DNA of 64,000 bases from Urechis unicinctus. Lineage: Eukaryota; Annelida; Polychaeta; Xenopneusta; Urechidae. Below the pieces are notes generated by a model. It saw only the letters and a program-made list of their open reading frames with translations. It did no database searches and was not told the DNA's origin. Made by a program: the position numbers and the translations under genes. The stretch's first letter is position 1; each line of letters opens with the position of its first letter. The stretch spans positions 19,846,207 through 19,910,206 of the forward strand of contig CM067350.1 of the NCBI GenBank assembly GCA_034190875.2, in the 5' to 3' direction. Below, one piece after another: positions 44,281 through 54,440 of this stretch.

Positions 44281-46345
44281 GCATATATCAAATGTTCAAA
44301 ATTGAATTCTAAAGCATGGACGTATTGAGCTTTGAAAAAAATGATGCTTTTGTAACCGAAAGTGATGTCATCGACATCCATAATATCTATGGATCCTACT
44401 AAGGCTGTCACGGAGAATCATTTTTTATTTCAATCGGACGTGTATTGACTTTTGAAAACGACGAATATTTTGATTCCATATGTCAATTATCAAAGTAGGG
44501 TAATTGTATCAGCTTTATTTTCTTCGTTATTTTCTTTGCGATCGGGCGATAATTAATGAATTAATTGCGAAATTAAAAGTTTAAAGATTTTGTCCACGGG
44601 AAATTTTCGAACTTTTACCAATTTTTTAACAATACATTATTTACAATTACATATATTTAGAAAAAGTTCACAAGTGGACTTTAACTTCAGATTTCTGTCT
44701 AGTTTTAACTTTGATTCGTTCCTAACCGTAAGTGAAAATATCGATATCTATCACATATGAGAGTTAGATTTGCGTTGTCTTTGACAACTGTCGCAAATTG
44801 GATGATGGTGGAGTGATATATAGTGTTTTATTAGCTATCGAAATTGGACGAAAATGTAATAAGTACAATTTGTTTTTCCAACTCAATACGCTTTGAAAAC
44901 GATGGATATTTTGATAGCATATGTCAACTATCAAACTGCGGACTCTTATATTGATCGTCTGCCAAGCACAAGAACGCGTTCCCTATGCGTCCACATGTTA
45001 GTTGAGCAAACAAGGCGGGGATTTATTGTAGAGCGTAGCCACTCGATAAAAGAGCTTCGGCACACAAATAACTTTTTGCCATTAACTACTACCACTCGGG
45101 GTTTTTTTGTTGTACGCATATATTTACTTGCAACGTCCCCCACGATGCCTTTATGCAGAACAATCCATCCCTTGGTCGACCACTAGAGCATTTTATTGTG
45201 GACAGAGCTTTGGCAAACAACCTTCATTGCTGTTAAGACGAACCAACAGCATGATGAAATCTCATTCATTTTTTATAGCTTGATACTTAACTTTCGACTG
45301 TTGCTCGTTATAAGAGAAACATGTAATAAAGTGCGCGATTCGGGATAAGTTAAAAATTGTATCATGTACAGATTGAAGAAAGCTTATATAAAGTATAAAT
45401 TTAGAAATAGAGACGAATCATAGACGAGAGCTCGCCTCTGGTCAATACGACAACAGTCAGTTATCATGACAGACACTCCCTACTTTCAAGTAACAGTTTG
45501 AATCAAAGGGTATCCCTCTAACTGATTGTGATATGTGAAATAATATCCCTGTTTCTGATAAGCGTATGTGATTTAGACTAGCACTCGTCTCTTGAAACAC
45601 ATAAAGCCGCGTAGGAATAAATTTGCTTTCCTTGGGATTAACGCCTCGTACAATAAAGACGGGTTTCATTCATTGAAAATACCATTAAGCCGTATGTCGA
45701 GAGTTTCGTCGGAAGCAATGAAATACATACTCCGCAATAAATGATTTAGTCATTGCAGTTGATATAAAACCTTTTTTGTTAGTATTGCCCAAAGCGTTAT
45801 GTCTCAAGCATAGCAAATAACTATGTAAAATAATTCAACTATGCAAAACAATTGAAAAGACTAATTGAATGACGTCATCTATTTACCTAACTCAAAAACT
45901 ATCGGCATAAGATTTAACCCACCTTGGATAAGTACTACACTGAAATTCAAAGAAGACACTTATACTTTCAAGAAACATTCAATGGGCCATATGCAAGTGA
46001 CTCGACCCCACCTCTTGCTGATGTTAGCCAAACATTTTGAGTTGGTGGTCGAGTATAATTGGATGGGAACGATTTGCCGACGCCCTAGTTAGTATACTAC
46101 GTGACAGTCACTCGGCACAAACGTGACAGGGAGGTGACACGATCCCTTGACTTTAACACAGTCAAAATATTGGAAACATGTTTATTTACCTTATCAAATG
46201 AAGACAGTATTAATCTGCAGATTTTTAGCTTATAGTTCTGAATATAAATTACTTGGTTATTCATTCGTGTATAGGCTAGACACACATAAATGTCAAGCAG
46301 GTGTCCGTATTGTATCTCAATAAACATCTCACCTCTATAATTCAA
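44281..46345 (+). repeat. Dispersed repeat, long copy with internal tandem cores
   Basis: This stretch shares several blocks with 53590-54440. GAATTCTAAAGCATGG is at 44302 and near 53895. A block starting GTTTTTCCAA then TTTGAAAACGA is at 44871 and 53631. AATTACATATAT then AGAAAAAGTT is near 44645 and 53827. CTACGTGACAGTCACTCGG is near 46098 and 54105. TTCATTCGTGTATAGGCTA is near 46261 and 54344. Inside this copy, TTTGAAAA-containing cores recur at 44331, 44451 and 44892 (the last two 441 bp apart). The right end carries TATCTCAATAAAC. The two copies differ mainly by about 1.3 kb of extra internal sequence here. A non-autonomous element with tandem cores is likely; its class is unknown. Apparent frames inside (97 and 75 codons) are not shared between copies. 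Confidence 0.6.
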
Positions 46346-46779
46346 TTACCTTAATCAGCCCCTTTTAATTTATCCGGGTAATGCTCGTTGATAATTTGGT
46401 TGTTGTGTTAGTTGGTTGAATAGTCCCAATAATGAAATAACCAATATTGAAGATAGCGACTGAAAGCGAGAGGACAGCACACGCTGTATTCAACAGGGTA
46501 GGCCGAGAACTACGCATATAAATGGTCGTACTCTGACCCATCTCATGCGTGACGTCACCAGATCACTGGGGTCGCTTTTGGTCCATGTGGGGTCCCATCT
46601 ACAAGATAGTTATTTCAGAATTCGCCTTGTTGCCTCAGCTTCACAGTGCTAGTGAGCTACAACATCTGTCAAAACCATCAATCGCATTGAGAAGCAGCCA
46701 TCTTATCGAACGTATTGGTCCGGGTGCTAATACAGTTCAGATCATTGTAATATAAAGATTATGAGGCTATGACGCAAAT
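46346..46779. other. Intergenic sequence, nothing recognised
   Basis: Unique sequence between the dispersed repeat and a degenerate tandem repeat. It contains one short plus-strand frame with no recognisable motif, and I see no RNA gene. Confidence 0.5.
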
Positions 46780-47075
46780 CAAAAGGTCCTACATATTCTT
46801 GTGCCATCAATTCAATCTAAAGGTTCACATGTCATCACTTCAACGAACAGTAGTACGTGTCATATCTTCAATCGTAATGCTCACTTGCAATCAACGAACT
46901 GATGGTACGTTTATTCACTTCAAACTAAATGTGCCATCACTTAATTCTAAAGGTTCTGATGCCATCATTACAATCAATTGTTTCGAGTGTCATTATTTTC
47001 TGGTGTCATCTCTCTAAAGTATGTAAATGCTCGGCTGCCATCATTTCAATCTAACGGTTCTGCTGTCAATCTAAA
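46780..47075. repeat. Degenerate minisatellite built on TGCCATCA / TCAATCTAAAGGTTC
   Basis: The words TGCCATCA, TTCAATCTAAAGGTTC and variants recur irregularly about every 35-45 bp (for example near 46801, 46928, 46959, 47036). Copies are strongly diverged, so the array is old. The 82-codon frame across it is a by-product of the repeat. Confidence 0.55.
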
Positions 47076-47404
47076 CGATGTATATGCGTGTGTGCGTATG
47101 TGAGTATATTTGCGTGTGAGTGGGTATGCTTTACAAGAAATCTCTTGATATAACAAAACACGAATTGAGCCTTTAGGATAGATGTTAAGTAAATAGTGGC
47201 TTATCGCGTACCTTTTCATATGCAGCCAGGTGCGTGTAGAAAAGACGTGACCAATTGAATGAAGATTTCATAGTTGAAACACATCCATCGTTTTCTATGC
47301 GTACGCACACGCACATATACATTTACTTACCTACCGGTTCACTCACGCGTTCACCCAGTCACCCATTCTCTTGCTCGATCACGTACTAACGCACTCCTGC
47401 ACTT

Positions 47405-47600
47405 ATCTGTCCATACACAATATACCCAACCAACCCCCCCCCCCACCTCCACCTTATGACATTTACTGATCCCCTTCTACCTAACGATATTCACTGATCC
47501 CCTTTCGCTCTACCACACATTCACTGATCGCGTCCCGCCTTCGAAATTCACCAACCCTCCACTGCCTTACGACATTCACTCTCTCCTCAATCCTCTTACC
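47405..47600. repeat. Degenerate tandem repeat with CACTGATC
   Basis: Words of the form ATTCACTGATCCCCTTTC recur at intervals of roughly 35 bp (near 47461, 47489, 47519), each followed by a pyrimidine-rich stretch and ACGACATT or similar. A short run of C lies just before at about 47436-47446. Few, diverged copies. Confidence 0.5.
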
Positions 47601-47679
47601 TACTTAATAGTCAATCAAGCTATGGTGTATTCCATTATTCACTTGCCTTTTTGATCAATTTCTTATCACACACACATTT

Positions 47680-48125
47680 TTTTTAGTCACTCACTCACTT
47701 ATTCACGTACTCACTCATTCATTGGCTTACGTACTCACTCATTCACCAGCTTACTCACTCACTCAATAACGTACTCACATATTCGCCACTAACACAAAAA
47801 AACACACACACTTGCAAACACACACCGACTCACAAAATCTCACCCATTCAATAACATGTACAAACTCACTAACTCACACACACACGAACACACTCGTTCT
47901 GTCAATTTCACGCACTCACCAACTCACTTACTCACTCACTTACACGCCCGCACACACCCACTTACTCACTCATTCACTCATTTACTCACTAACACGAACA
48001 AATTCTCGCACACACTCACTAACTCACCAAATCACACACTAGTTCGACAAACTCAATCAATAACTCACACACTCACTCACTCTCTTACACGCACAAATTC
48101 ACTTACTCATTTACACGCATGCACT
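47680..48125. repeat. CACT/CACTCATT-rich simple-sequence array
   Basis: Low-complexity plus-strand sequence dominated by CACTCACT, ATTCACTC and CACACAC words with interspersed ACGCACAAACTCACT. It lacks stops in two frames, which produces Ser/Thr/His-rich open frames of 76 and 116 codons that should not be taken as genes. A related array is at 54430-54985. Confidence 0.9.
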
Positions 48126-48212
48126 CGCTCACTTACTAACACGCATATATCCACAAAAAACAAATCAAACAATTTTCAACAATCGCGACCTGTATCACGT
48201 ACCTAAATATTG

Positions 48213-48767
48213 ATACATACATACATACATACATACATAGACATACATATATACATATATAGATACATACATACATACATACATACATACATACATACAT
48301 ACATACATACATACATACATACATACATACATACATACATACATACATACATACATACATACATACATACATACATACATACATACATACATACATACAT
48401 ACATACATACATACATACATACATACATACATACATACATACATACATACATACATACATACATACATACATACATACATACATACATACATACATACAG
48501 ACAGACAGACATACATACATACATACATACATACATACATACATACATACATACACATACATACATACATACATACATACACATACATACATACATACAT
48601 ACATACATACATACAGACAGACACATACATACATACATACAGACATACATACACATACATACATACATACATACATACATACATACATACATACATACAT
48701 ACATACATACATACATACATACATACATACATACATACATACATACATACATACATACATACATACG
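48213..48767. repeat. Long ACAT microsatellite
   Basis: About 555 bp of tetranucleotide repeat with few interruptions: an ACATAT/AGATAC patch at 48238-48262, CAGACAGAC tracts near 48498-48510 and 48615-48622, and several single CACATAC steps near 48553-48650. It is open in several frames on both strands (up to 234 codons) only because the 4-bp unit contains no stop in those registers. Confidence 0.97.
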
Positions 48768-49026
48768 ACTTCATGCGACAACAGCGATAATAGCACAGAA
48801 TGCAGAGTTCACTTATGTAACGCCACAATGAATCTACCCATCAAAAGTGAGCTGGAAAATACTGCATATTCATCACCAGCCCTCTTAGCTGAATATCAAA
48901 ATCACTGTATATAGCTGCTAAGGTAGGCAGTGCTATGAAGGCGTCAACGTCTGATATCATGCGATGTGGTCAGTACCTGCAGATTTATCCAATGCAGCCT
49001 TCATGATCGCCTCATTCTCTTTAGGG

Positions 49027-49320
49027 CCTTCAATGCAACTTCACGACGCTCCAGTTGTATTCGTAGACTCTCTTCTTTATGATCGACTCTGGTCTGAAAA
49101 TTGTCCCCGATGATCTAAAGTATTTTATTAATGCCGACTTGACCCTCAAGGGCAGAGTCGTGATATTGTGACAGCACCGTATGTTGGAGACTCTCTGTGG
49201 CACAATCAGGGTGAGGCAGAAGTCGCCGGGTTTAAAAGCAATAGGTCGGAATAAATGAGGTAGTACACCGTTTTTACGAAACAAAACCTGTCTGACTTCT
49301 CTATTGGTTGTTAGTAGCTT
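49027..49320 (-). pseudogene. Retrotransposon integrase N-terminal (HHCC) region, degraded
   Basis: A minus-strand frame, open through 49284-49030 and readable upstream to about 49320, contains VRQVLFRKNGVL, then LTLIVPQRV, then CCHN, then ALIKYFR and RVYEYNWS. The order LFRxNGVL - LxVPxxxR - (C)H(D/N) - (T)xxxIxxxFxW - (Y)V is the linker and zinc-binding domain that precedes the catalytic core of gypsy-type integrases. The second His (usually in a GH pair) and the two Cys are not at their expected places, so zinc binding would be lost. The frame ends at TGA near 49029, and no catalytic DDE core is visible before the ACAT microsatellite begins about 260 bp on. No ATG starts this frame; it is an internal fragment. 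Confidence 0.6.
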
Positions 49321-49394
49321 TGCGTGCCTTTACTAATCGATTAAACCGTTGCAGAACATACTACAATTCTATGCTTTGCATATATTCTCATTAG

Positions 49395-49874
49395 CTAAGC
49401 TGGAATTTTATGCTGCAGCTTATGTTCAGTGTTAAAGCAAATATCACATAAGTGTGAATGAACGCTATGATCGGAAGACTTACCGTTATGAAGTTCGCTG
49501 CCGGCAGATGTATTTATGGTTACCGTCAGCTCATTTGACATATCTGAGTTCGCTTTGTGGTTGCAATTGTGGGTGGTTAAGATATTTGCAATTATTCCTT
49601 GGTTGGACATCGCTGATGTTGTGCAAGATAATTGCAATTGTGGGTTTTGATTGTGTGACATAAGTGTTATTGGTGCTGCGGGATGACTTGTTGCGCTACT
49701 TGTCACTGGCGGATTGAATGTTCTTCGCCGTGCTGTCACAGGACTACGGCGAGCTTGAATTGTCAGTTTTGTCCAGATGTAATTGCTTAGACACTGGAGA
49801 CAATTGTTTACTAAATTTTGCAAGTTAGTAGACATAATCTGTTTTACGGATGGCAATTGCCCTACCATGTTCAA
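49395..49874 (-). CDS. Unrecognised 159-codon open frame between protease and integrase remnants
   Basis: A minus-strand frame of 159 codons ends at TAG just below 49395. It is rich in Asn, Ser, Thr and Gln, with a basic patch (residues about 43-51, RSPVTARRR) and a C-terminal CDIC followed by two His (residues about 142-155), faintly like a short zinc-binding motif. The word CAATTG and close variants recur, which lowers stop density. It lies where reverse transcriptase should be in the surrounding retrotransposon but shows no RT motif. A frame of this length is within what chance can give in the non-satellite 22 kb. It may be inserted foreign sequence, an element-specific accessory frame, or non-coding. 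Confidence 0.25.
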   Translation of the reverse strand: MNMVGQLPSVKQIMSTNLQNLVNNCLQCLSNYIWTKLTIQARRSPVTARRRTFNPPVTSSATSHPAAPITLMSHNQNPQLQLSCTTSAMSNQGIIANILTTHNCNHKANSDMSNELTVTINTSAGSELHNGKSSDHSVHSHLCDICFNTEHKLQHKIPA

Positions 49875-49989
49875 TTGTTCGCGTTCGCCATGAATTGTTC
49901 CTCAACATATTGTGTTTGGTCGCAATTTATCAATGACATGGACGAAAGTTTGGAATACGTCCAGCAGTTTTTACACTAATATATTGTTT

Positions 49990-50180
49990 ACCTAGAAACT
50001 TTTAATTACTACCATTAGCAACGGTGATTTCCTTTTCAAGGCGTGAACGATTGGGGATTGGTTGTCTAACAGCATGCTCACATAGTCTTTGTTTATGCAT
50101 GATATGTTAGCACCAGTATCTTTTAGTGCAGTGCATAGTTCCTGATTTGATGCACACTGTATTGACCTTTTTCTTGCGCG
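49990..50180 (-). pseudogene. Retrotransposon aspartic protease with DTGA active site
   Basis: A minus-strand frame open from 50180 contains residues ALKDTGANISCI, with the Asp codon at 50120-50118. This is the single-domain retropepsin active-site signature: hydrophobic residues, D-T-G-A, then a hydrophobic-Ser-Cys segment. About 25 codons later the frame breaks near 50036; a second frame then carries EITVANG (Glu codon at 50031-50029), the type of segment that follows in these proteases. That frame ends quickly at TAA. The C-terminal glycine-containing segment is not visible. Retropepsins cleave the Gag-Pol polyprotein and act as dimers. The catalytic triad is intact but the gene is not. 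Confidence 0.75.
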
Positions 50181-50204
50181 TCATATGGTACGTTAATCAT
50201 TTCA

Positions 50205-50290
50205 AGGACACTCTCGAGCTATGTTCCCTGTATGGCTACAATCGAAAAAGGGCCCTGGAATAGGTGTGGGTACCTCCTACAAATTTGACA
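50205..50290 (-). pseudogene. Gag nucleocapsid: two tandem CCHC zinc knuckles, degraded
   Basis: The first knuckle reads CQICRRYPH from 50290 down, matching C-x2-C-x4-H, but the expected final Cys is missing. A frame change in an A5 run (50245-50249 on the plus strand) leads into a second knuckle, residues DCSHTGNIARECP, ending at 50205. This matches the usual end of a retroelement knuckle except that the His is Asn and the first Cys is Phe. A TGA follows immediately. Zinc knuckles bind nucleic acid in Gag of LTR retroelements. Two in a row, directly upstream of a protease, support the assignment. With these key residues lost the domain would not be functional. Confidence 0.6.
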
Positions 50291-50603
50291 CGCTGTCTGA
50301 CTCCATTATATGGGTTCGTGTTTATATCCGCCTTCGTTTCCGGCAGCGAGTATATATTGGATTTCACAAATCATATTCTCCCGAGCAAACCTCCCAACAC
50401 CCCTTACCACTCCAAAGAAGAGGATAGAGGTACAGCGTGTCCTCGATTGAAGAAGACGGATAGTAAATAAGAAGAAGCTCTTACGACGTTAAAATGTTTG
50501 GAAAAAATTTAAATTTACAGAAGCAATTCCGTTGAACAGCAATAGCAGTGTGGTATGCAACATAGATCGAAACATTTGATCTCAAATATTATTTCATATA
50601 ACA

Positions 50604-50866
50604 GTGACTATTCAATATTGCATCAGAGGATGCTGCCTGACAGCTTTACGACGTGGAGAGATCTGTTCCATCATTTTTGGGAATTGTGTCAAGCAGTGTT
50701 TGTACTCTCTGGTGACGCGTAGGTTTCAAGTGGAGCACATTCTCCTCTTGGGATCGACTTTCCTGCTGCAGAGTGTCTACAAGTCACGATCTCCTAACTC
50801 TTGTACTAGTGTGTCTCTGTGTTCATCGAGCTTTATTCGAGCAAGATCGTCACAAATATCTTCCAT
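50604..50866 (-). pseudogene. Gag N-terminal region of the retrotransposon, broken
   Basis: A minus-strand ATG at 50866-50864 has a favourable context (A at -3, G at +4) and opens a 29-codon acidic, charged frame beginning MEDICDDLARIKLDEHRD, ending at a TAG at 50779-50777. The reading continues in another frame from 50777 to 50649 (43 codons), including residues LLDTIPKNDGTD, similar to the short (I)PxFxG(S/T)D segment found in many retrotransposon Gags before a Trp-Leu pair. It then stops at TAA and breaks again. The remaining gap to the zinc knuckles (about 310 bp) shows no single open frame. Family knowledge: Gag packages the element RNA. What is seen: composition, order and a weak motif. 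Assignment rests largely on the downstream knuckles and protease. Confidence 0.5.
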
Positions 50867-50869
50867 TTT

Positions 50870-51810
50870 CTTCGCCGTTGTCCGCTGCAGTTATAAAATA
50901 TAAGTGATACATTGCAGAATCAATCTGTGAAAACAATCTTGTTATAAATTGGTAGGTTGTATTGCTTAAGATAGCGGGGTAATCGGTTTAATAAGGTGCT
51001 TGTATGAGATCACATTCCTCTTTTCTCCGTGGCTTAAAATGACCGGAATGATAATAAGACACAGTGAGTCTACACGGTTGGTTCCGATAGCTTCAACAAC
51101 GATGCGGTAACACAAGAGTAAAAGGATGGATAGGGTTAGGATGTTTGGATGTTACTGTTTAAGTTATCAGTTGCCACGGTAGCATTGTCCACACTGGTTT
51201 TGCGCACACCCATTCCACAATGCCCCACCAATGGAATAACTCGATTCTATTCACTTGAAAGTGTTCACAGACTTCACTCTTGAGGAGGATAATCCAGTTT
51301 GCTCGTTCATAGATTGACTAGAAGGAACCCAACTATGGATGTCTGCTTGTTAAATTCTAAGATGATTCTTGTCGGACAAAACTTGCCTGGCACATCGACA
51401 ATATCTTTGATGAATATAAAATTTGTTTGCAACAAGAAGCTGTGAAACAGTATTTGATATGATTGAAAATGACACATATTGTAGACGCTGGACATTGTAC
51501 TGATGACGAGAAAAACAACTCCCAATTACCATAACTTGGTGAGCATAAATTGCAGTAATGATAAAGAAGGAAGCGTTTCCACAAAACACTATCTCATTGA
51601 AACATGAAATACTTGCTGCTGAATTTTGAACAGCATACAAACATAAACTTACTTAGTGGTGTAATAAATGTGGGGGCAATGTTATAAGTAGTGCATTAGA
51701 TGATTAATGTTGTAATGTACAAATCATTGCCTCTGAACTCAGCACATCCCTTACGTTTGACCGAACGAGATATCAACTGTGTCGCTACTGTAGATCCCTG
51801 TCTACGTATG
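50870..51810. other. Intergenic sequence, no supported gene
   Basis: This lies upstream (minus-strand sense) of the Gag start, where a 5' LTR and primer-binding site would be expected. I could not recognise either. Overlapping minus-strand frames of 72-96 codons at 51307-51640 share the same DNA in different registers and have no motif; they look like chance frames. Confidence 0.45.
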
Positions 51811-52840
51811 GCTCATGAAGTTCCCTATTTCGATGGTGGGGTTACCCTATAGACAGCATTACACATTTCAGATTTACCAGGTGAGATTCAAAACCGGGGT
51901 CTTTCTAAACAACAACGAGATATTGCGACTTTGTCGGATGAGGATGAGCCTGATACTTGGACAGCACAACGACTTTCTTGGTACAAACACAATAAAGAGA
52001 TATGTGCCATTTTATACGAAACCTAAAAGTAACCCCAAGCACTATGTACCTTTATTTGGACGGATATTTCATCAGCTGATCGCGCGGTTCCAAAGATCGT
52101 CCTTTAACGTCCGAATATTGAACCTATTGTGGAGATAGTGTGGTTGATTGTCGGTTCTTGGGTCAGCAAAACGAGAAAAATATCCGATAAGAAGGGGCAA
52201 ATTATACTGTAGAGGCAGATTGTTTTAATTGCTGATTAAGTATTACAGTGTACTGTGTATTCATTCCTGCCTGTTGTCTACTTGATGATCCGTCGATGGA
52301 AATATTGAACGGTGTAGAACCGGTTTTTGTGAGGAAACATTGATGTTGCGCTGTCTTAATATGGGTCAATATTGCCTTCAAAAGGGGAAGACGCCATTTG
52401 AACGTCATAAAAAATTTTCGTATAATAGTTTGTGAAAGAAGATTGGCACTTTGTCCCATGAGCTTAAATTGGACAATACGACATGCTACATCATATATCA
52501 CAGCTGAAGTCAGCGCCTCGCATCAGTTCCCATAAGGGAGTCTTAATAGTATGCCTTCGTCCAGTCGGCGGGGTGAAGTCGATCGGTATATCGCCAGTTC
52601 TCTAATTCGATGGCGGGGTTACTCTGTCCATAAGCTTGGAGAAATGCAAAGCTTGGATCTCTTTAGAGGATATATGGTGACCATAGTGGTGAGTATGAGC
52701 GCGATGCCTACACAGAGCCATAGAGTTTTGGATACAGAGACATCATAATGAGAATTGGGTCATTTTATATGACTTCAAAGTAACCCCACACACCATGTAC
52801 CTGTATTTACTCGCCTCGACCTATTTATTCACTTCACGGT
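51806..52840 (+). repeat. Pair of diverged direct repeats flanking a transposase fragment
   Basis: Two stretches of about 250 bp, roughly 51815-52075 and 52590-52840, are diverged copies in the same orientation. Shared words are CGATGG then GGGGTTA (51831 and 52608), and CATTTTATA followed by AGTAACCCCA and ATGTACCT (near 52007 and 52761). Spacings are 777 and 751 bp, so the copies differ by small indels. Between them lies the hAT-like fragment at 52202-52501. They may be terminal or sub-terminal repeats of one element, or two insertions of an unrelated repeat. The 107-codon plus-strand frame in the left copy is not preserved in the right copy. Confidence 0.55.
52202..52501 (-). pseudogene. 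hAT-type transposase fragment (DUF4371-like), degraded
   Basis: A 99-codon minus-strand frame without an ATG start contains KTGSTPFNISIDGSSS around residues 60-74 and MNTQY at about 80-84. A hydrophobic-S-I-D-G-S(N/S) segment followed by a Met-Asn pair is, from family knowledge, the first strand of the RNase-H-like catalytic fold (first catalytic Asp) in hAT-superfamily transposases and their DUF4371-type domesticated relatives. Upstream residues are helical and basic, as expected before that strand. The frame then runs into unrelated residues, which suggests a frameshift near residue 85. No zinc-finger or dimerisation region is seen nearby. Confidence is limited because only one core motif is readable. 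Confidence 0.45.
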
Positions 52841-53590
52841 TTATCCTAATCATATGTGTTCGTACAATGGGGAACCTGTCATCGAACATCATAGGTTAGT
52901 TTGGGGTAATGGAAACAAGGTTTGTACTTTGCCCTATTCGCATAGATTGAAAAAACATATACTACATGATACACAGGCACCAAATTCAACGCGCGGCACG
53001 TGTAATAAACGAAGTTGTGAAACACGTCATAATATGCACAGCTGAAGACATGCGATCCATATAACGCACTGTATTGTTGCTCGTATACCTTCCGCTCAGT
53101 CGGGGAGGGTGGGGGGGGGGGGGGTGTTTGGATCACAAAGGAAAGCAGTTATTTACACTCGGGTATCTTACCCAAGTAAACTATTTCAAAAACACCTGTT
53201 TATCGAAGATTCGAGAGTCTTACATACTGGACATGAGCAAAGTTTTTAAAGGGAGTCATAAAGTTAAGTTTTAATGATTTTATTGTCATTAACTGTTCGC
53301 AATAAAAGTTAATAAACTTAAATTAAAGAAGCTAACCAACGTTAGATTCATCGCAGCATATTGAAGTAATACTGAACATCATTTGATTATCATTCTGAAG
53401 AGCTTCAAGTTATGATGCAAGAAAGGTTTTATCTTCTGATAGCACCTATCATACTTATTATAATATGAAACAAAAAATCATTATATATATGGACGATCTC
53501 GTGGCGTAATGGTTTCATCTGAGTTTATTAGAAGGCTATTCGTGCTGTCGATGACAAGAGCTTAGCTGATTTTTATAGCTATTGAACATA
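52840..53590. other. Intergenic sequence with a G-run
   Basis: Unique sequence holding a long G-run at about 53102-53127 broken by single A and T bases. Frames of 63-85 codons on both strands overlap and have no motif. A stretch at 53507-53520 (TGGCGTAATGG) resembles a tRNA A box, but no matching B box was found downstream. Confidence 0.5.
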
Positions 53591-54440
53591 CATTTACTAT
53601 TTAATAAGGAAATTGACTAGGTTAAATTCGTTTTTCCAATTCAACGCGCTTTGAAAACGACGAATATTTTGAGAGCACTTGTCAATTATCAAAGTTGGTA
53701 ATTGAATTATCTTTCAGAACATGTTAACCTTTTTACGATCATACTATGATTAGTAAATAAATTGCGGTATTAAACGTAAATAGTTTTTAGCTACCAGAAA
53801 TTTTCGACCTGCTAGAATTTTTCTTCAATTACATATATATAGAAAAAGTTTACAATTACATTGCACTTTCTGAATATGTAAACTGTTTTCAAGTCGAATT
53901 CTAAAGCATGGGGGTATAAGTATTTGAACATATGAAAACTGACATTCGAAAGAGACACTTCTACTTCCAAGAAACACTCAATGGACCATAGCAAGGGGCT
54001 CGACACCACCACTGATATTAGCCAGCTGATATTAGTCAAAGACTTTTAGTTGGTTGTCGAGTATAGTTGGACGGGAACGATTTGCCAAGGCCTTAGTTAA
54101 TACGCTACGTGACAGTCACTCGGCCCAAAAGTGACAGGGAGGTGGTATGGCGAAGTGACGTCCTAGCATCGTTAATCTCAAATCAAAATAAAATGATCAC
54201 GCCCAGTAAAATGGTATGTTATCACAACGAGGACATTTTTCAATCCTTCACAACGCATAAAACATACATATGGAAATAGGATAAATTTTTGTTGGGACAG
54301 ATATTTGGATTGTAGTTTTGATCGGTTTTATTTGATGGCTATTCATTCGTGTATAGGCTAAACACACAGCGATGGTTAAAAATGAGTAGATGTTGCTGTC
54401 AAGCAAGTGTCCTGAATCTATCTCAATAAACCCTGTCACT
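53590..54440 (+). repeat. Dispersed repeat, short copy
   Basis: This is the second copy of the repeat at 44281-46345, in the same orientation and about 9 kb away, but lacking roughly 1.3 kb of the interior. It keeps the TTTGAAAACGACGAATATTT core (near 53650), the AATTACATATAT segment, the CTACGTGACAGTCACTCGG segment and the terminal TTCATTCGTGTATAGGCTA plus TCAATAAAC. Its right end passes straight into a CACT-rich simple repeat, as in elements with a microsatellite tail; the first copy has no such tail at the junction. Confidence 0.6.

Larger units (their letters stand above)
49027..50866 (-). mobile_element. Decayed LTR retrotransposon (Ty3/gypsy-like), RT region missing
   Basis: Read on the minus strand, the order is Gag start (50866), two zinc knuckles (50290-50205), aspartic protease (about 50180-49990), then the N-terminal zinc-binding region of an integrase (about 49320-49030). 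This gag-protease-integrase order fits LTR retrotransposons. The distance between protease and integrase is about 0.7 kb, too short for reverse transcriptase plus RNase H (normally near 1.5 kb), and I see no RT motif, so that part has been deleted or replaced. Every part carries frameshifts or stops. I could not identify LTRs, a primer-binding site or target-site duplications. The lineage is provisional because the RT is absent. Confidence 0.65.

Noticed and set aside
45865..46092. 75-codon frame inside the dispersed repeat
   Set aside because: The homologous segment in the second copy (about 53936-54100) has indels and stops, so the frame is not maintained.
47812..48206. 76- and 116-codon frames in the CACT array
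   Set aside because: Low-complexity Ser/Thr/His by-products of the simple repeat, overlapping in two frames.
48136..48914. Open frames of 189-234 codons on both strands over the ACAT array
   Set aside because: They encode only Tyr/Ile/His/Thr or Met/Tyr/Val/Cys repeats and exist because the tetranucleotide lacks stops in those registers.
48960..49031. Minus-strand stretch reading ENEAIMKAALDKSAGTDHIA, faintly like the start of a LINE reverse transcriptase
   Set aside because: Only about 20 codons, no following RT motif, and it overlaps the end of the integrase remnant in another frame.
53500..53580. tRNA-like A box (TGGCGTAATGG) suggesting a SINE head
   Set aside because: No convincing B box or tail follows at the expected distance, and it is not shared with the other copy of the adjacent dispersed repeat.
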